Below, piece by piece: positions 42,102-50,890 of a stretch of DNA of 64,000 nt; position 1 is the stretch's first letter, and the number at the start of each line of letters is the position of its first letter. The stretch comes from Streptomyces noursei ATCC 11455 (lineage in GTDB: Bacteria > Actinomycetota > Actinomycetes > Streptomycetales > Streptomycetaceae), in assembly GCF_001704275.1 (NCBI RefSeq), contig NZ_CP011533.1:2542001-2606000 (forward strand), in the 5' to 3' direction. The notes beneath the pieces were generated by a model that was not told where the DNA came from, ran no database searches, and saw only the letters and a program-made list of their open reading frames with translations. Both the position numbers and the translations under genes were made by a program.

Positions 42102-44464
42102 CGGCGGGCCACCGCCCTCGTCGCCTGGGCGCGCGGGGTGACCCGCCACTGCCGGTCGCCGAGGGCCTCCTTGAGGTGGGCCTGACGCGCGACCATGTTC
42201 TTGAAGTGGCTGTAGAAGACGGTCGACACCAGGAGGTAGGACCAGAACCAGCGGCGGCGGGCCCGGATTTCGGGGACGGCCAGGCGCCAGGCGAAGAGGG
42301 CCTGGACGGGTCCGGCGGCGAGGGTGAGGAGCAGGGCGAGCACACAGACCGGTACGCCCCAGTCGAGGTGCTGGGGGCCGCCGACCTTCCAGGTGGCGTA
42401 GAGCAGGATCGGCAGGATCTGCAGGGTCAGCCAGGGCTGTATCTCGCGCCAGCCCAACAGGACCAGCAGGCCGAACTTCTGACGTACCGTCAACACCGGT
42501 GAGCGCAGACCCCGCCAGAGGTGCTTGAGGGAGACCTGGAGCCAGCCCTGGGCCCAGCGGGAGCGCTGGTTCCACAGCGCGGTGAGGGTGGTGGGGGCCA
42601 GTTCGCGGGAGATCAGGGTGCGGTCGACGGCGATCCGGGCGCCCGCGGTCAGGCAGCGCATGGTGGAGTCGATGTCCTCGGTGAGCATGGAGCCGTGCAT
42701 CCGGGTGCGGGCGAGGAGGTCGGTGCGCCAGAAGCCGTTGGAACCGCCGAAGACGCCGAAGCCGTGGAGCCGGGTGCGGCCGGGGTGGCTGACGGCGTAG
42801 ATCGCCTCGAACTCGACGGCGACGAGCCGGGCGATCCGGGAGCTGTCGCCGTTGCGGATGACGCAGTGGCCCTGGACGACGTCGTAGCCGTGGGAGAGCC
42901 AGTGCCAGGCGTCGCGGAAGGCGTGCGGGGCGGGGTGGTGGTCGGCGTCGAAGATGCCGACGAACTCGCCGCGGACGCGGGTGACGGCGGCGTTGACGTT
43001 CTGGGCCTTGGAGGTGCTGCCGGCGACGGGGAGGAGGACGAGGCGGGGGTCGCGGGCGGCGATCTCGCGGAGGGTGTCCTCGACGGGCAGCGGATGCGGG
43101 GTGTTGTAGGCGAGGACGATCTCCAGACCGCCCGGGTAGTCCTGGCGCAGGAACGATTCGACGGTGTCGACGATGGTGGCGGCCTCGTTCGGGAGGTACG
43201 CGGCGATCACGGCACTGGCCGGCGGGTAGGCGGCGCCGGGGCGTTGCGGTCGGGTCGGCGCGTCCAGCGCGTAGAGGCACTCCAGGACGATCAGCAGCGC
43301 GGAGAGCACCAGGCCGGCGACGACCGCCCAGTACATGCCCGAACCGAGGTCCCAACCGGCCAGATAGGTCTGCCGGTAGAGGGCGAACGGCACCCCGATG
43401 CCCAGGAGCAGCGCCAGCACCGGGGAGAGCGCGGAGAGCGCGGGGCGGATCACGGCGCGCAGCGGCGGCCGGCGGTGGCGATGGGCGGCGCCGCGCATCC
43501 AGGGGGCGTGGCGGACCGGGCGGAGGTCGCGGTGGCGCAGGGACTCGCGGGTCGCGTCGCGGGCCCGGTCCACGACGTCGGCGGCATCGGTGCACCCGGC
43601 GAGCGGGAGCCAGCCGACGGCGGGGGTGAGGCGGACGTTCTCGTCGGCGACGACGAAGCGGGTGCCGGCGGCGGCGGTGGCGAAGGCGTGCAGTGCGCGC
43701 AGGGCGGTCTCCTCGTCGACGCCGGGGAGCAGCATCAGCAGGTGGCCGTCGTCGTCCCGGCCGAGCCGGTCGCAGGCCCCGCCCAGTCTCTCGGCGACGC
43801 CGGCGAGCCGTTCGGCGACCTCGCGGCGGATCCGGGGGCCGAGTCGCTCTTCCAGGGCGGCGAGTTCGGCGACCGCGACGACGGCGAGCACGCCGCCGTG
43901 CCGGGCGCCTTCGGGGCGCTTGAGTTCGCGGTCGAGTTCGTCGAGGAAGTGCGGCCGGGAGTAGAGGCCGGTGCGCGGGTCGCGGAGCAGGTGCTCGACG
44001 GGGACCGGGACCCGGCGGAGCTTGGCCTCGATCCGGGCGGAGAGCTCGTCGGGGTCGGACGCCTCGGGTATGCAGTCGTCGGCGCCCTGGCGGAGCAGGT
44101 CGGCGGCGCCGGTCGGGCCGGGGGCGCCGGTGACCATGAGGAGCGGCAGGGCCCGTCCGGCGGGGACGGTGCGGACCTCGCGGATGACGTCGGCTCCGGC
44201 GTGCCCGGCGCCGGGCTCGTGCAGGGCGACGACGGCGTCCGGGGGTGCCTGCCGGACGCGGGGGCCTGCCTCGCCGGGTGGGGCGTGGGTGACGTCGTGA
44301 CCGGTGGAGCGCAGGGTGTGGGTGAGGCGTTCCAGGCGTGGCCCTGGGGTGCCGATGACGAGGACCTGGCCGGCCGGGTGGGCGCCGGGTGCGGTGGGGT
44401 GGTCCGTTCCGCCGAGGAGGGCCGTGGGTGAGCCCTGGGGGTGTGCCGGGTGCGAAGTGAGCAC
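42098..44464 (-). CDS. Processive GT2 glycosyltransferase fused to pseudo-receiver and pseudo-GGDEF domains
   Basis: A 788-residue protein. Residues 33-150 form a receiver-like domain lacking the acidic pocket, phospho-aspartate and lysine (VLVIGTPG, VVALHEPG, CIPEAS). Residues 155-315 are GGDEF-like (DPRTGLYSRPHFLDEL), but the signature reads GRDDDGHL. After two membrane segments (345-395), the GT2 domain has DAD (506-508), TED (595-597) and QRSRW (633-637), followed by more membrane segments, as in BcsA/NodC-type synthases. It should build and export a beta-linked polysaccharide. GTG at 44464 has AAAGGA upstream. Confidence 0.82.
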   Translation of the reverse strand: MLTSHPAHPQGSPTALLGGTDHPTAPGAHPAGQVLVIGTPGPRLERLTHTLRSTGHDVTHAPPGEAGPRVRQAPPDAVVALHEPGAGHAGADVIREVRTVPAGRALPLLMVTGAPGPTGAADLLRQGADDCIPEASDPDELSARIEAKLRRVPVPVEHLLRDPRTGLYSRPHFLDELDRELKRPEGARHGGVLAVVAVAELAALEERLGPRIRREVAERLAGVAERLGGACDRLGRDDDGHLLMLLPGVDEETALRALHAFATAAAGTRFVVADENVRLTPAVGWLPLAGCTDAADVVDRARDATRESLRHRDLRPVRHAPWMRGAAHRHRRPPLRAVIRPALSALSPVLALLLGIGVPFALYRQTYLAGWDLGSGMYWAVVAGLVLSALLIVLECLYALDAPTRPQRPGAAYPPASAVIAAYLPNEAATIVDTVESFLRQDYPGGLEIVLAYNTPHPLPVEDTLREIAARDPRLVLLPVAGSTSKAQNVNAAVTRVRGEFVGIFDADHHPAPHAFRDAWHWLSHGYDVVQGHCVIRNGDSSRIARLVAVEFEAIYAVSHPGRTRLHGFGVFGGSNGFWRTDLLARTRMHGSMLTEDIDSTMRCLTAGARIAVDRTLISRELAPTTLTALWNQRSRWAQGWLQVSLKHLWRGLRSPVLTVRQKFGLLVLLGWREIQPWLTLQILPILLYATWKVGGPQHLDWGVPVCVLALLLTLAAGPVQALFAWRLAVPEIRARRRWFWSYLLVSTVFYSHFKNMVARQAHLKEALGDRQWRVTPRAQATRAVARR

Positions 44465-45247
44465 CGGGGATTGTCCTTTCTGGCTACGGGGCACACGGAG
44501 GCCGGCGACGGGGGTCCCTGGACAGCGGCCTGTCGGCGGTCCTTGCGGGGACGGGACCCGGCGGCCGGGCGCGGGCAGGCCGGCGCAACCGCCGTGGTAC
44601 GGCGGCGGGTCGGCCATGCCGTCGGGCCGGCTCGTGGGGTGCCGGCGGCTCCGTGACGCGCGCGATGCGGGGACGGTGACGATCAGACGGGCGTCGGGCG
44701 GCGCTCAGTTGGCGAGGGCCGCCGACGACGCGCCGACTGTCAGAGGCATGACAGCGCGAAGTGGCGCGCCGGGGTGCGTCTTCTCTCGGCGGAACGGACG
44801 GCGGCGCGGCGGCGCGCGACCCCTACGGGCGCGAGCGGTACGGCAAGCGGCAGGCACCGGACCGCGCGGGGGCGGTCGAGCGTGTATCGCATAGGGAGGG
44901 TCCCATCCTGATCGGATTGTGGGGGGAGGACCGGATGTCAGGTGTACACCGACCGGCGCTGCCGGGCAAGGCCCATCGGCACCCGCCAGCCTCTGCGATC
45001 ACTGTGACACCACACCTTCATCCACGTAACGCCTTGATTACGTCCGGCCTTCGTGATGACCCCAACTGCCGCTACCGCCCGGTAGATACCGGTGCATCGG
45101 CTATACCCGGAACGGGAGTTCTGAGCTGGAGGTTCGTACCTCTCGCCGATCTGTTAATCTGCCCGCCCCTGGATGTTCCTCCATGTCCGCTCCCTTTCCT
45201 CCCCCCAGCACCCCCCTGCTCACCGGGTGCAGCGAGGTGTCGCGTAC
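44465..45247. promoter_or_regulatory. Long divergent intergenic region
   Basis: I see no convincing gene in these 783 bases. The part near 44960-45170 is A+T richer, with an inverted repeat ACGTAA-N8-TTACGT at 45024-45043 that could be an operator for the HTH gene or the polysaccharide operon. ATG at 44936 follows GGGGGAGG but its frame runs on through the next gene, so it is probably not used. Confidence 0.45.
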
Positions 45248-45967
45248 GTGAACAGCGTTCCGTTCTCTCCCGCTCAGGCCCGATCCGCACGGGCCCGGGT
45301 CGGCCTGACCACGAGTCAGGTCGCCCAGTCCATGACGGCATGCGGCGCGCCGGTGCGCCCCGAGGTGATCGAGGCGTGGGAGTACGGCTCCCTGCAGCCC
45401 ACCGAGGCGCAACTCTTCGCCCTGGCCGATGTGTTGTGGTGCCCGCCGGTCGTGCTGATGGGGGTGGAGCCGCGGACGCTGGCCGAGCACCGGATGGCCC
45501 GGCAGCTGAGCGCGGAACGGCTGGCGCAGTTGGTCGGCATGGCGCCGGAGGAGTACCGCGCGGCGGAGGGCGCCAACGAGTGGCACGGCGACTACCGGCA
45601 GACCAAGGCACTGGTGGACGCGCTGGGACTGTCGCTGCGCAAGCTGATCGGGGTGATGGGGCGGGTCGAGGAGCTGGCCGGGCACCTGCGCGCGGCACTC
45701 GAGGGCCGTTGGAAGTCGCATGTCGCGCCGATCACCGAGATCACCTCGCTGAACCGGACGCGGGTGGGCGACGCGCTGCGCACCATGCACGCGGAGTTCG
45801 CGGACTTCTCCGAGCGGTACATGGGGCACGTGGTGGCACGGAGCGCCGACGCCCGGCTCAAGGAGATCGCGGCCGAGCGGTCGGCGTATCTGCGGCGACT
45901 GGTCGACCACTTCTGGGAGTTGATCGGCGAGGCGGGCGAGGCGCCGCCGTTCCACTCCGTGCACTAG
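45248..45967 (+). CDS. Helix-turn-helix DNA-binding protein, two tandem XRE-like motifs
   Basis: A 239-residue protein. Two XRE-like helix-turn-helix units occur at about 10-65 (RARVGLTTSQVAQSM, EAWEYGSLQPTEAQLFALA) and 80-135 (RQLSAERLAQLVGMAPEEY, KALVDALGLSLRKL). The C-terminal 100 residues are helical, with LRTMHAEFADFSERYMGH. It probably binds DNA, but partner genes are not clear. GTG at 45248 has GAGG about 10 bases upstream. The stop TAG is part of a CACTAGGGCC repeat. Confidence 0.65.
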   Translation: MNSVPFSPAQARSARARVGLTTSQVAQSMTACGAPVRPEVIEAWEYGSLQPTEAQLFALADVLWCPPVVLMGVEPRTLAEHRMARQLSAERLAQLVGMAPEEYRAAEGANEWHGDYRQTKALVDALGLSLRKLIGVMGRVEELAGHLRAALEGRWKSHVAPITEITSLNRTRVGDALRTMHAEFADFSERYMGHVVARSADARLKEIAAERSAYLRRLVDHFWELIGEAGEAPPFHSVH

Positions 45968-45997
45968 GGCCTGACCCATCGGACAGCCACTAGGGCC
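45962..45997 (+). repeat. Direct repeat around short palindrome at HTH gene stop
   Basis: CACTAGGGCC occurs at 45962-45971 and 45988-45997, flanking TGACCCATCGGACAGC. The first copy includes the stop codon. A related CTAGGG...GACCCATCGG element follows the gene ending at 11734. Confidence 0.6.
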
Positions 45998-46017
45998 GGT
46001 CCGCCGGGTCGGGCTCG

Positions 46018-46064
46018 GGCCGGAGGGCGGGACAGGCGCGTCGGGCGCGTCCCGCCGTCCGGCC
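46018..46064. terminator. Bidirectional terminator
   Basis: GGCCGGA and GGCGGGAC pair with TCCGGCC and GTCCCGCC (7 + 8 pairs with one mismatch between). It lies between the HTH gene and the convergent permease gene. Confidence 0.6.
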
Positions 46065-46069
46065 GGGTG

Positions 46070-47527
46070 TCAGTACGCGCCCTGGGGGTGCGACGGGGGG
46101 CCGGCCGGCGCCGACCCGTCCGGCCCCGGCTCGTCGTCCTCGGCGAACTCGTCCCAGTCGATCTCCAACGACCTGCGGCGGGTGAAGACGTTGAAGACGA
46201 GGTTCAGCACGATCGCGGTCAGACCGCCCAGGGTGATGCCGCTGTCGAGCACCGCCCGGACCCCCTGCGGCATCCGCTCGAAGAACGGCGCGACCGCGGT
46301 GGGCAGGAACGCGACGCCCAGACTGACCGCGAGGATCAGGGCGTTGCGCTCCTCGCGGAGGTCCACCTTGCCCAGGATCTGGATGCCGACCGCGGCGACC
46401 ATGCCGAACATGGAGAGCGCCGCGCCGCCGAGCACCGGGTGCGGGATCGCGGCGACCACCGAGCCGGCCTTGGGCACCAGCCCCAGCACGATCATGAGGC
46501 CACCGGCCGCGACGACCACGAACCGGCTCATCACCCGCGACATCCGCACCAGGCCGATGTTCTCGGCGAACGCCACGTAGGGAAAGGAGTTGAAGATGCC
46601 GCCGAGGACCGTGGCGACGCCGTCGGCGCGCAGCGCCCGGGCGACGGTGTCGTTGCCGACCGGCTTGCCGGTGATCTCGCCGATGGCGTAGACGTCACCG
46701 GTGGTCTCCACCATCGTGATCAGCATGACGACGATCATCGCGATGATCGGGAACGGCTCGAACTTGGGCATTCCGTAATGGAACGGGGTGCTGACGCCGA
46801 ACCAGGCCGTCTGTCCCACACCACTGAAATCGGCGTCACCGAGCAGCCAGGCGACCGCCGTTCCGCCGACCAGGCCGAGCAGCACCGCGACGCTGCTCAG
46901 CAGCGGCTTTCCGATCCGCACGATCACGAGAACGAACAGCAGCGTGCCCAGGGCGTATCCGAGGTTCTTCAGGTCGCCGAATTCGGGCTTGCCCACCAAC
47001 TGGGCGCCGCCGGCCGCGTCCTGGAGCGCCTGCGGGATAAGGGTCAGCCCGATGATGGTGAGGATCGTGCCGATGACGATCGGCGGGAAATACTTCACCA
47101 ACTTGCTGAAGAACGGGGCGAAAAGGAATGTGGCGATACCCGCGGTGATGACCGCGCCGTAGACCACCAGCAGTCCGGCGGTGCCACCGCCCGCCCCCAG
47201 TCCGATGGCGATCATCGGGGAGACCGCGGTGAAGGTGACGCCCTGGACGAGGGGCAGCCTGGCGCCTATCTTCCATATGCCGAACGCCTGGATGATGGAG
47301 GCGATTCCGCAGGTCAGCAGGTCCGCGTTGATGAGGTAGACGAGTTCCTGGCGGGACAGCCCGAGGGCATTCCCGAGCAGGATCGGGACGATGACCGCGG
47401 CCGCGTAGAAGGCGAGGACGTGCTGGAAGCCGTAGAGGGCGAGTTTGCCGAACGGCAGCACCTCGTCGACGGGATGGGCCCGCTGCCGGGGAAGCTGCCG
47501 AGGGGATTGTCGCGCGAGTCGTGCCAT
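46070..47527 (-). CDS. NCS2 family uracil/xanthine-type permease
   Basis: A 485-residue protein with about 14 transmembrane segments. It starts VDEVLPFGKLALYGFQHVL and has the NAT signature-like stretches LPLVQGVTFTAVSPM and NSFPYVAFAENIGLV. This is the uric acid/xanthine/uracil branch of NCS2, different from the AzgA-like permease at 3-4 kb. It likely takes up xanthine, urate or uracil with protons. It is divergent from the FHA-ABC gene. The C-terminus is acidic and cytoplasmic. Confidence 0.85.
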   Translation of the reverse strand: MARLARQSPRQLPRQRAHPVDEVLPFGKLALYGFQHVLAFYAAAVIVPILLGNALGLSRQELVYLINADLLTCGIASIIQAFGIWKIGARLPLVQGVTFTAVSPMIAIGLGAGGGTAGLLVVYGAVITAGIATFLFAPFFSKLVKYFPPIVIGTILTIIGLTLIPQALQDAAGGAQLVGKPEFGDLKNLGYALGTLLFVLVIVRIGKPLLSSVAVLLGLVGGTAVAWLLGDADFSGVGQTAWFGVSTPFHYGMPKFEPFPIIAMIVVMLITMVETTGDVYAIGEITGKPVGNDTVARALRADGVATVLGGIFNSFPYVAFAENIGLVRMSRVMSRFVVVAAGGLMIVLGLVPKAGSVVAAIPHPVLGGAALSMFGMVAAVGIQILGKVDLREERNALILAVSLGVAFLPTAVAPFFERMPQGVRAVLDSGITLGGLTAIVLNLVFNVFTRRRSLEIDWDEFAEDDEPGPDGSAPAGPPSHPQGAY

Positions 47528-47767
47528 CTCTGCCTTGCCTTCATGAGGTAGGTGAATAAGAAGGAACCCGGGCCCTATGGTGCGTTGCCCTGCAGGGTGC
47601 GGTGCGTCCCGGTTTGCCGGTGCGTCCTTCGATCAGCGAACCGAAGTACGGCATTTCCATGGAATGCGCAGGTGCGGGCACATCGGGGCGCTCACCCTAG
47701 TTGACCTACGTCGGTCCGCGCGAGTAACCGGGGGCGAGAGCGGGGAATGCGCCGTAAAATCTGAAAT

Positions 47768-50134
47768 ATGGCTGAGCGGCCTGATGCGTCCGCCGCGCCC
47801 GAGCTCCTGGTGGAGTCCGGCGGGGTCACGCAGGTGATGAATCCGGGCCACGCCTACCACGTGGGACGGGACCCCGACAGCGACCTGGTGATCAGCGACG
47901 ACCGGGTGTCGTGGCACCACGCGGTGCTCCGGGCCACCGAGGGCCACTGGCTGGTGGAGGACGAGGGCAGCACGAACGGCACGTACACGGACGGGCATCG
48001 GGTGTCGCGGTACGGAGTCGGCCCGGGGAGCGTGATCCGCTTCGGCAACCCGGCCGACGGCCCGTGCGCGGTGCTCGCCGGTGTCCCCCGCCCGACCACG
48101 CCCGTCGGCCATCCGCATACCGTGTCGCGGCCCGCGGCCACCCACACCTTCCGCCGGCCGAGCACGGTCCGGCCGCTGCCCCCGGCGCGCACCACGCGGA
48201 TCGGACGGGCCGACGACAACGACCTGGTCGTCGACGACCTCGCGGTCTCCCGCCACCACGCCGAACTCCGGGCCGGCCCGGACGGCTACCGGATCGCCGA
48301 CCTGGGCAGCCACAACGGCACCTACCTCAACGGCCGTCCGGTCGACGTCGCCCCGGTGCGCCCCGACGACATCATCGGCATCGGCCACTCCGCGTTCGTC
48401 CTCGTCGGCGACCAGCTCCAGCAGTACGTCGACACCGGCGAGGTCTCCCTGGACGTGCAGCGGCTGACCGTCCGGGTGGGCCGGGGCGGCGAGCGCCGGA
48501 CCCTGCTGGGCGGGGTGTCCTTCCCGGTGGGTGAGAAGTCGCTGCTGGCCGTGATCGGCCCCAGCGGTGCGGGCAAGTCGACGCTGTTGAACGCGCTGAC
48601 CGGGCTGCGGCCCGCCGACGAGGGCACCGTGCTCTACGACGGCCGGGACCTCTACCGGGACTACGCCGAGCTGCGCCAGCGCATCGGGCTGGTGCCGCAG
48701 GACGACATCCTGCACACCCAGCTGACCGTCCGCCGGGCGTTGGGCTACGCGGCGGAGCTGCGGTTCCCCGAGGACATCGCGCCGGCCGAGCGGGCGGCCC
48801 GGGTCGAGGAGGTGATCCGCCAACTCGGCCTGGTCGAACGGGCCGGGCTGCCGATCCACAAGCTCTCCGGCGGGCAGCGCAAGCGCGTCAGCGTGGCGCT
48901 GGAGCTGCTGACCAAGCCGTCGCTGCTCTTCCTCGACGAGCCGACCTCGGGCCTCGACCCGGGGATGGACCGCTCGGTGATGCACATGCTGCGCGGCCTG
49001 GCCGACGACGGCCGCACGGTCATCGTGGTCACCCACAGTGTGCTCAGCCTGGACGTCTGCGACCGGCTGCTGGTGCTGGCGCCGGGCGGCACCATCGCCT
49101 ACTACGGGCCGCCGGAGGAGGCGTTGCCGTACTTCGGGTTCGGCCAATGGCCGGAGGCGTTCGAGGCATTCGAGAACGACCGCGGGCGGGACTGGGCCGG
49201 GGAGTTCCGGGCCTCGCCGCTGTACCGGCGGTACATCGCCGGGGAGACCCGGCAGCCACCGGTACCGCCGGCCCCACGGGCCCCGCAGGCGCCCGGGGAA
49301 CCGGTGGCCGCGCCCCGGACCCAGCGCTGGGGCACCCAGCTGTGGACGCTGATGCGGCGGTACGCGGCGGCGCTGTCCTCGGACCGGACGTTCCTGATCA
49401 TCATGGTGGCGCTGCCGTTCGTCATGGGGGCGATGGCGCACGGCCTGAGCGGCGGGAAGCTGACCACGGACTCGGCGACGAACGTGCTGCTGATCCTGTG
49501 CGTGGGCGCGGTGCTCACCGGGGCCGCCAACGCGGTGCGCGAGCTGGTCAAGGAGCGGGTGATCTATCAGCGGGAGCGGGCAGTGGGGCTGTCCCGGTCG
49601 GCGTATCTGATGTCGAAGGTGCTGGTGCTGGGGACGGTCACGGTGGTCCAGGCGGCGGTGCTGACGGTGGTCGCCCTGTTCGGGGTGGAGCTCAACGCGC
49701 CGGGCGGCAAAGGGGTGTTGCTGCCGCCGCTGCTCGAAATCACCCTGGCGGTGGCGCTGTTGGCGTTCACCGCGATGATGCTGGGGCTGCTGGTGTCCGC
49801 GCTGGTGCGCAAGGAGGAGGTCACCATGCCGCTGCTGGTGCTCCTCGCGATCGTCCAGGTGGTGTTCTGCGGGGCGCTGCACTCGCTGCGCGGCACGCCG
49901 GTGCTGGAGCAGCTGGCGTGGCTGGTGCCGTCCCGCTGGGCGCTCGGGGCCATGGCGGGCACCATCGACCTGCACCGGATCCTGCCGCAGCCGCTCACCG
50001 CGGATCCGCTGCTCCGGCACGCGGTGGGCCCCTGGCTGCTGGACATGGGGATGCTGGTGGTGCTCTCGGCGGTGTTCGGCTTCCTCGTCCTGCGACTGCT
50101 GCGGCGCCATGAGCCCGAGATCATGCGCCGGTAG
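47768..50134 (+). CDS. FHA-FHA-ABC transporter (Rv1747-like)
   Basis: A 788-residue exporter. Two FHA domains lie at about 12-100 (HVGRDPDSDLVI, GSTNGTY) and 140-212 (RIGRADDNDLVV, GSHNGTYLNG). The ABC ATPase follows (Walker A GPSGAGKST at 264-272, LSGGQRKR signature, DEPTSGLDPG). Six ABC-2 type membrane segments end the protein (about 535-785). Mycobacterial Rv1747 has the same order and is phosphorylated by the kinase PknF. A kinase gene follows two genes downstream here. FHA domains bind phosphothreonine, so kinase control of export is likely. The substrate is unknown. Confidence 0.9.
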   Translation: MAERPDASAAPELLVESGGVTQVMNPGHAYHVGRDPDSDLVISDDRVSWHHAVLRATEGHWLVEDEGSTNGTYTDGHRVSRYGVGPGSVIRFGNPADGPCAVLAGVPRPTTPVGHPHTVSRPAATHTFRRPSTVRPLPPARTTRIGRADDNDLVVDDLAVSRHHAELRAGPDGYRIADLGSHNGTYLNGRPVDVAPVRPDDIIGIGHSAFVLVGDQLQQYVDTGEVSLDVQRLTVRVGRGGERRTLLGGVSFPVGEKSLLAVIGPSGAGKSTLLNALTGLRPADEGTVLYDGRDLYRDYAELRQRIGLVPQDDILHTQLTVRRALGYAAELRFPEDIAPAERAARVEEVIRQLGLVERAGLPIHKLSGGQRKRVSVALELLTKPSLLFLDEPTSGLDPGMDRSVMHMLRGLADDGRTVIVVTHSVLSLDVCDRLLVLAPGGTIAYYGPPEEALPYFGFGQWPEAFEAFENDRGRDWAGEFRASPLYRRYIAGETRQPPVPPAPRAPQAPGEPVAAPRTQRWGTQLWTLMRRYAAALSSDRTFLIIMVALPFVMGAMAHGLSGGKLTTDSATNVLLILCVGAVLTGAANAVRELVKERVIYQRERAVGLSRSAYLMSKVLVLGTVTVVQAAVLTVVALFGVELNAPGGKGVLLPPLLEITLAVALLAFTAMMLGLLVSALVRKEEVTMPLLVLLAIVQVVFCGALHSLRGTPVLEQLAWLVPSRWALGAMAGTIDLHRILPQPLTADPLLRHAVGPWLLDMGMLVVLSAVFGFLVLRLLRRHEPEIMRR

Positions 50135-50194
50135 TCGGGACCGTTGGTGCGTACGGCGCCGGGGCCGTGCGCGAGGAGTGCCGAGGAGCCGCCT

Positions 50195-50890
50195 GTGACC
50201 GCACCGGAGTTCCGTCCCAGCCATGTCGTCCCGCCGGGCGGGATGCCCACGTGGGCGGACCCGGGCGTGGGCCGTCCACTGATGCCGCTCGATCCGCTGC
50301 TGCCCGTCCAGGTCGTCGAGCGACACGGCGACTGGGCGCGGGCGCTGTGCTCCAACGGCTGGTCGGCGTGGGTGGACGGGCGGCTGCTGCTGTCGGTGCC
50401 GCACGACCCGCCGACCGCCGAGCAGCCCGCCGCCTGGGCCGCGGACCCCCGGCCGCTGCTGGCCGCCGCCGAGGGCGCGCTGGGCCGCTACCGACAGCTG
50501 GTCGAGGAGTTGCTGGCCGGGCGGGTGGACCGGGAGGCGTTCGGCGAGCGGGCGCTGGGGGCGCGGGTGGGGGCGGTGGTGGACGGCGACGCGGTGTGGC
50601 TGTACGACGCGCGGCACGGACGGTGGTGCTTCTGCGACGGGGAATCGTTGGTGACATTCGCCGTCTCGGACGGGCCGATGGCGGAGGGGCCCGAGGCGCC
50701 CGCGGAGGCCGCGGAGGCGGTCGCCGACGCGACGGGCACGGAGGGCACCGGCGGCGCGGGGAGTGCGCGGAGTACGGGGAGTGCGGGGACCGGGGCCGGA
50801 CTGCCCGGCGAGGCGGAGTTCCCACCGCCGTACCCGCCGCCGGTCCCGCCGTCGTTCCCGCCGCCGGGCGGGACGGGTGAGCGGCCGTGA
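50195..50890 (+). CDS. Hypothetical protein with SH3-like segment
   Basis: A 231-residue protein. Residues 35-70 (VQVVERHGDWARALCSNGW) look like an SH3-like beta domain. A helical part follows (AEGALGRYRQLVEELLAG), then GDAVWLYDARHGRWCFCDG. The last 75 residues are Gly/Ala/Glu-rich and proline-rich, likely disordered. GTG at 50195 has GAGGAG six bases upstream. It lies between the FHA-ABC and kinase genes, and its stop overlaps the kinase start (GTGA), so it likely works with them, perhaps as an adaptor. Confidence 0.6.
   Translation: MTAPEFRPSHVVPPGGMPTWADPGVGRPLMPLDPLLPVQVVERHGDWARALCSNGWSAWVDGRLLLSVPHDPPTAEQPAAWAADPRPLLAAAEGALGRYRQLVEELLAGRVDREAFGERALGARVGAVVDGDAVWLYDARHGRWCFCDGESLVTFAVSDGPMAEGPEAPAEAAEAVADATGTEGTGGAGSARSTGSAGTGAGLPGEAEFPPPYPPPVPPSFPPPGGTGERP

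Noticed and set aside
42750..44000. Active diguanylate cyclase domain in the glycosyltransferase
   Set aside because: The GGDEF signature is replaced by GRDDDGHL, so c-di-GMP synthesis is not supported.
44761..45993. 410-codon frame in the 44.5-45.2 kb gap, with ATG at 44936 after GGGGGAGG
   Set aside because: The frame runs on through the HTH gene in a shadow frame and the N-terminal part has no coding-like third-position pattern.
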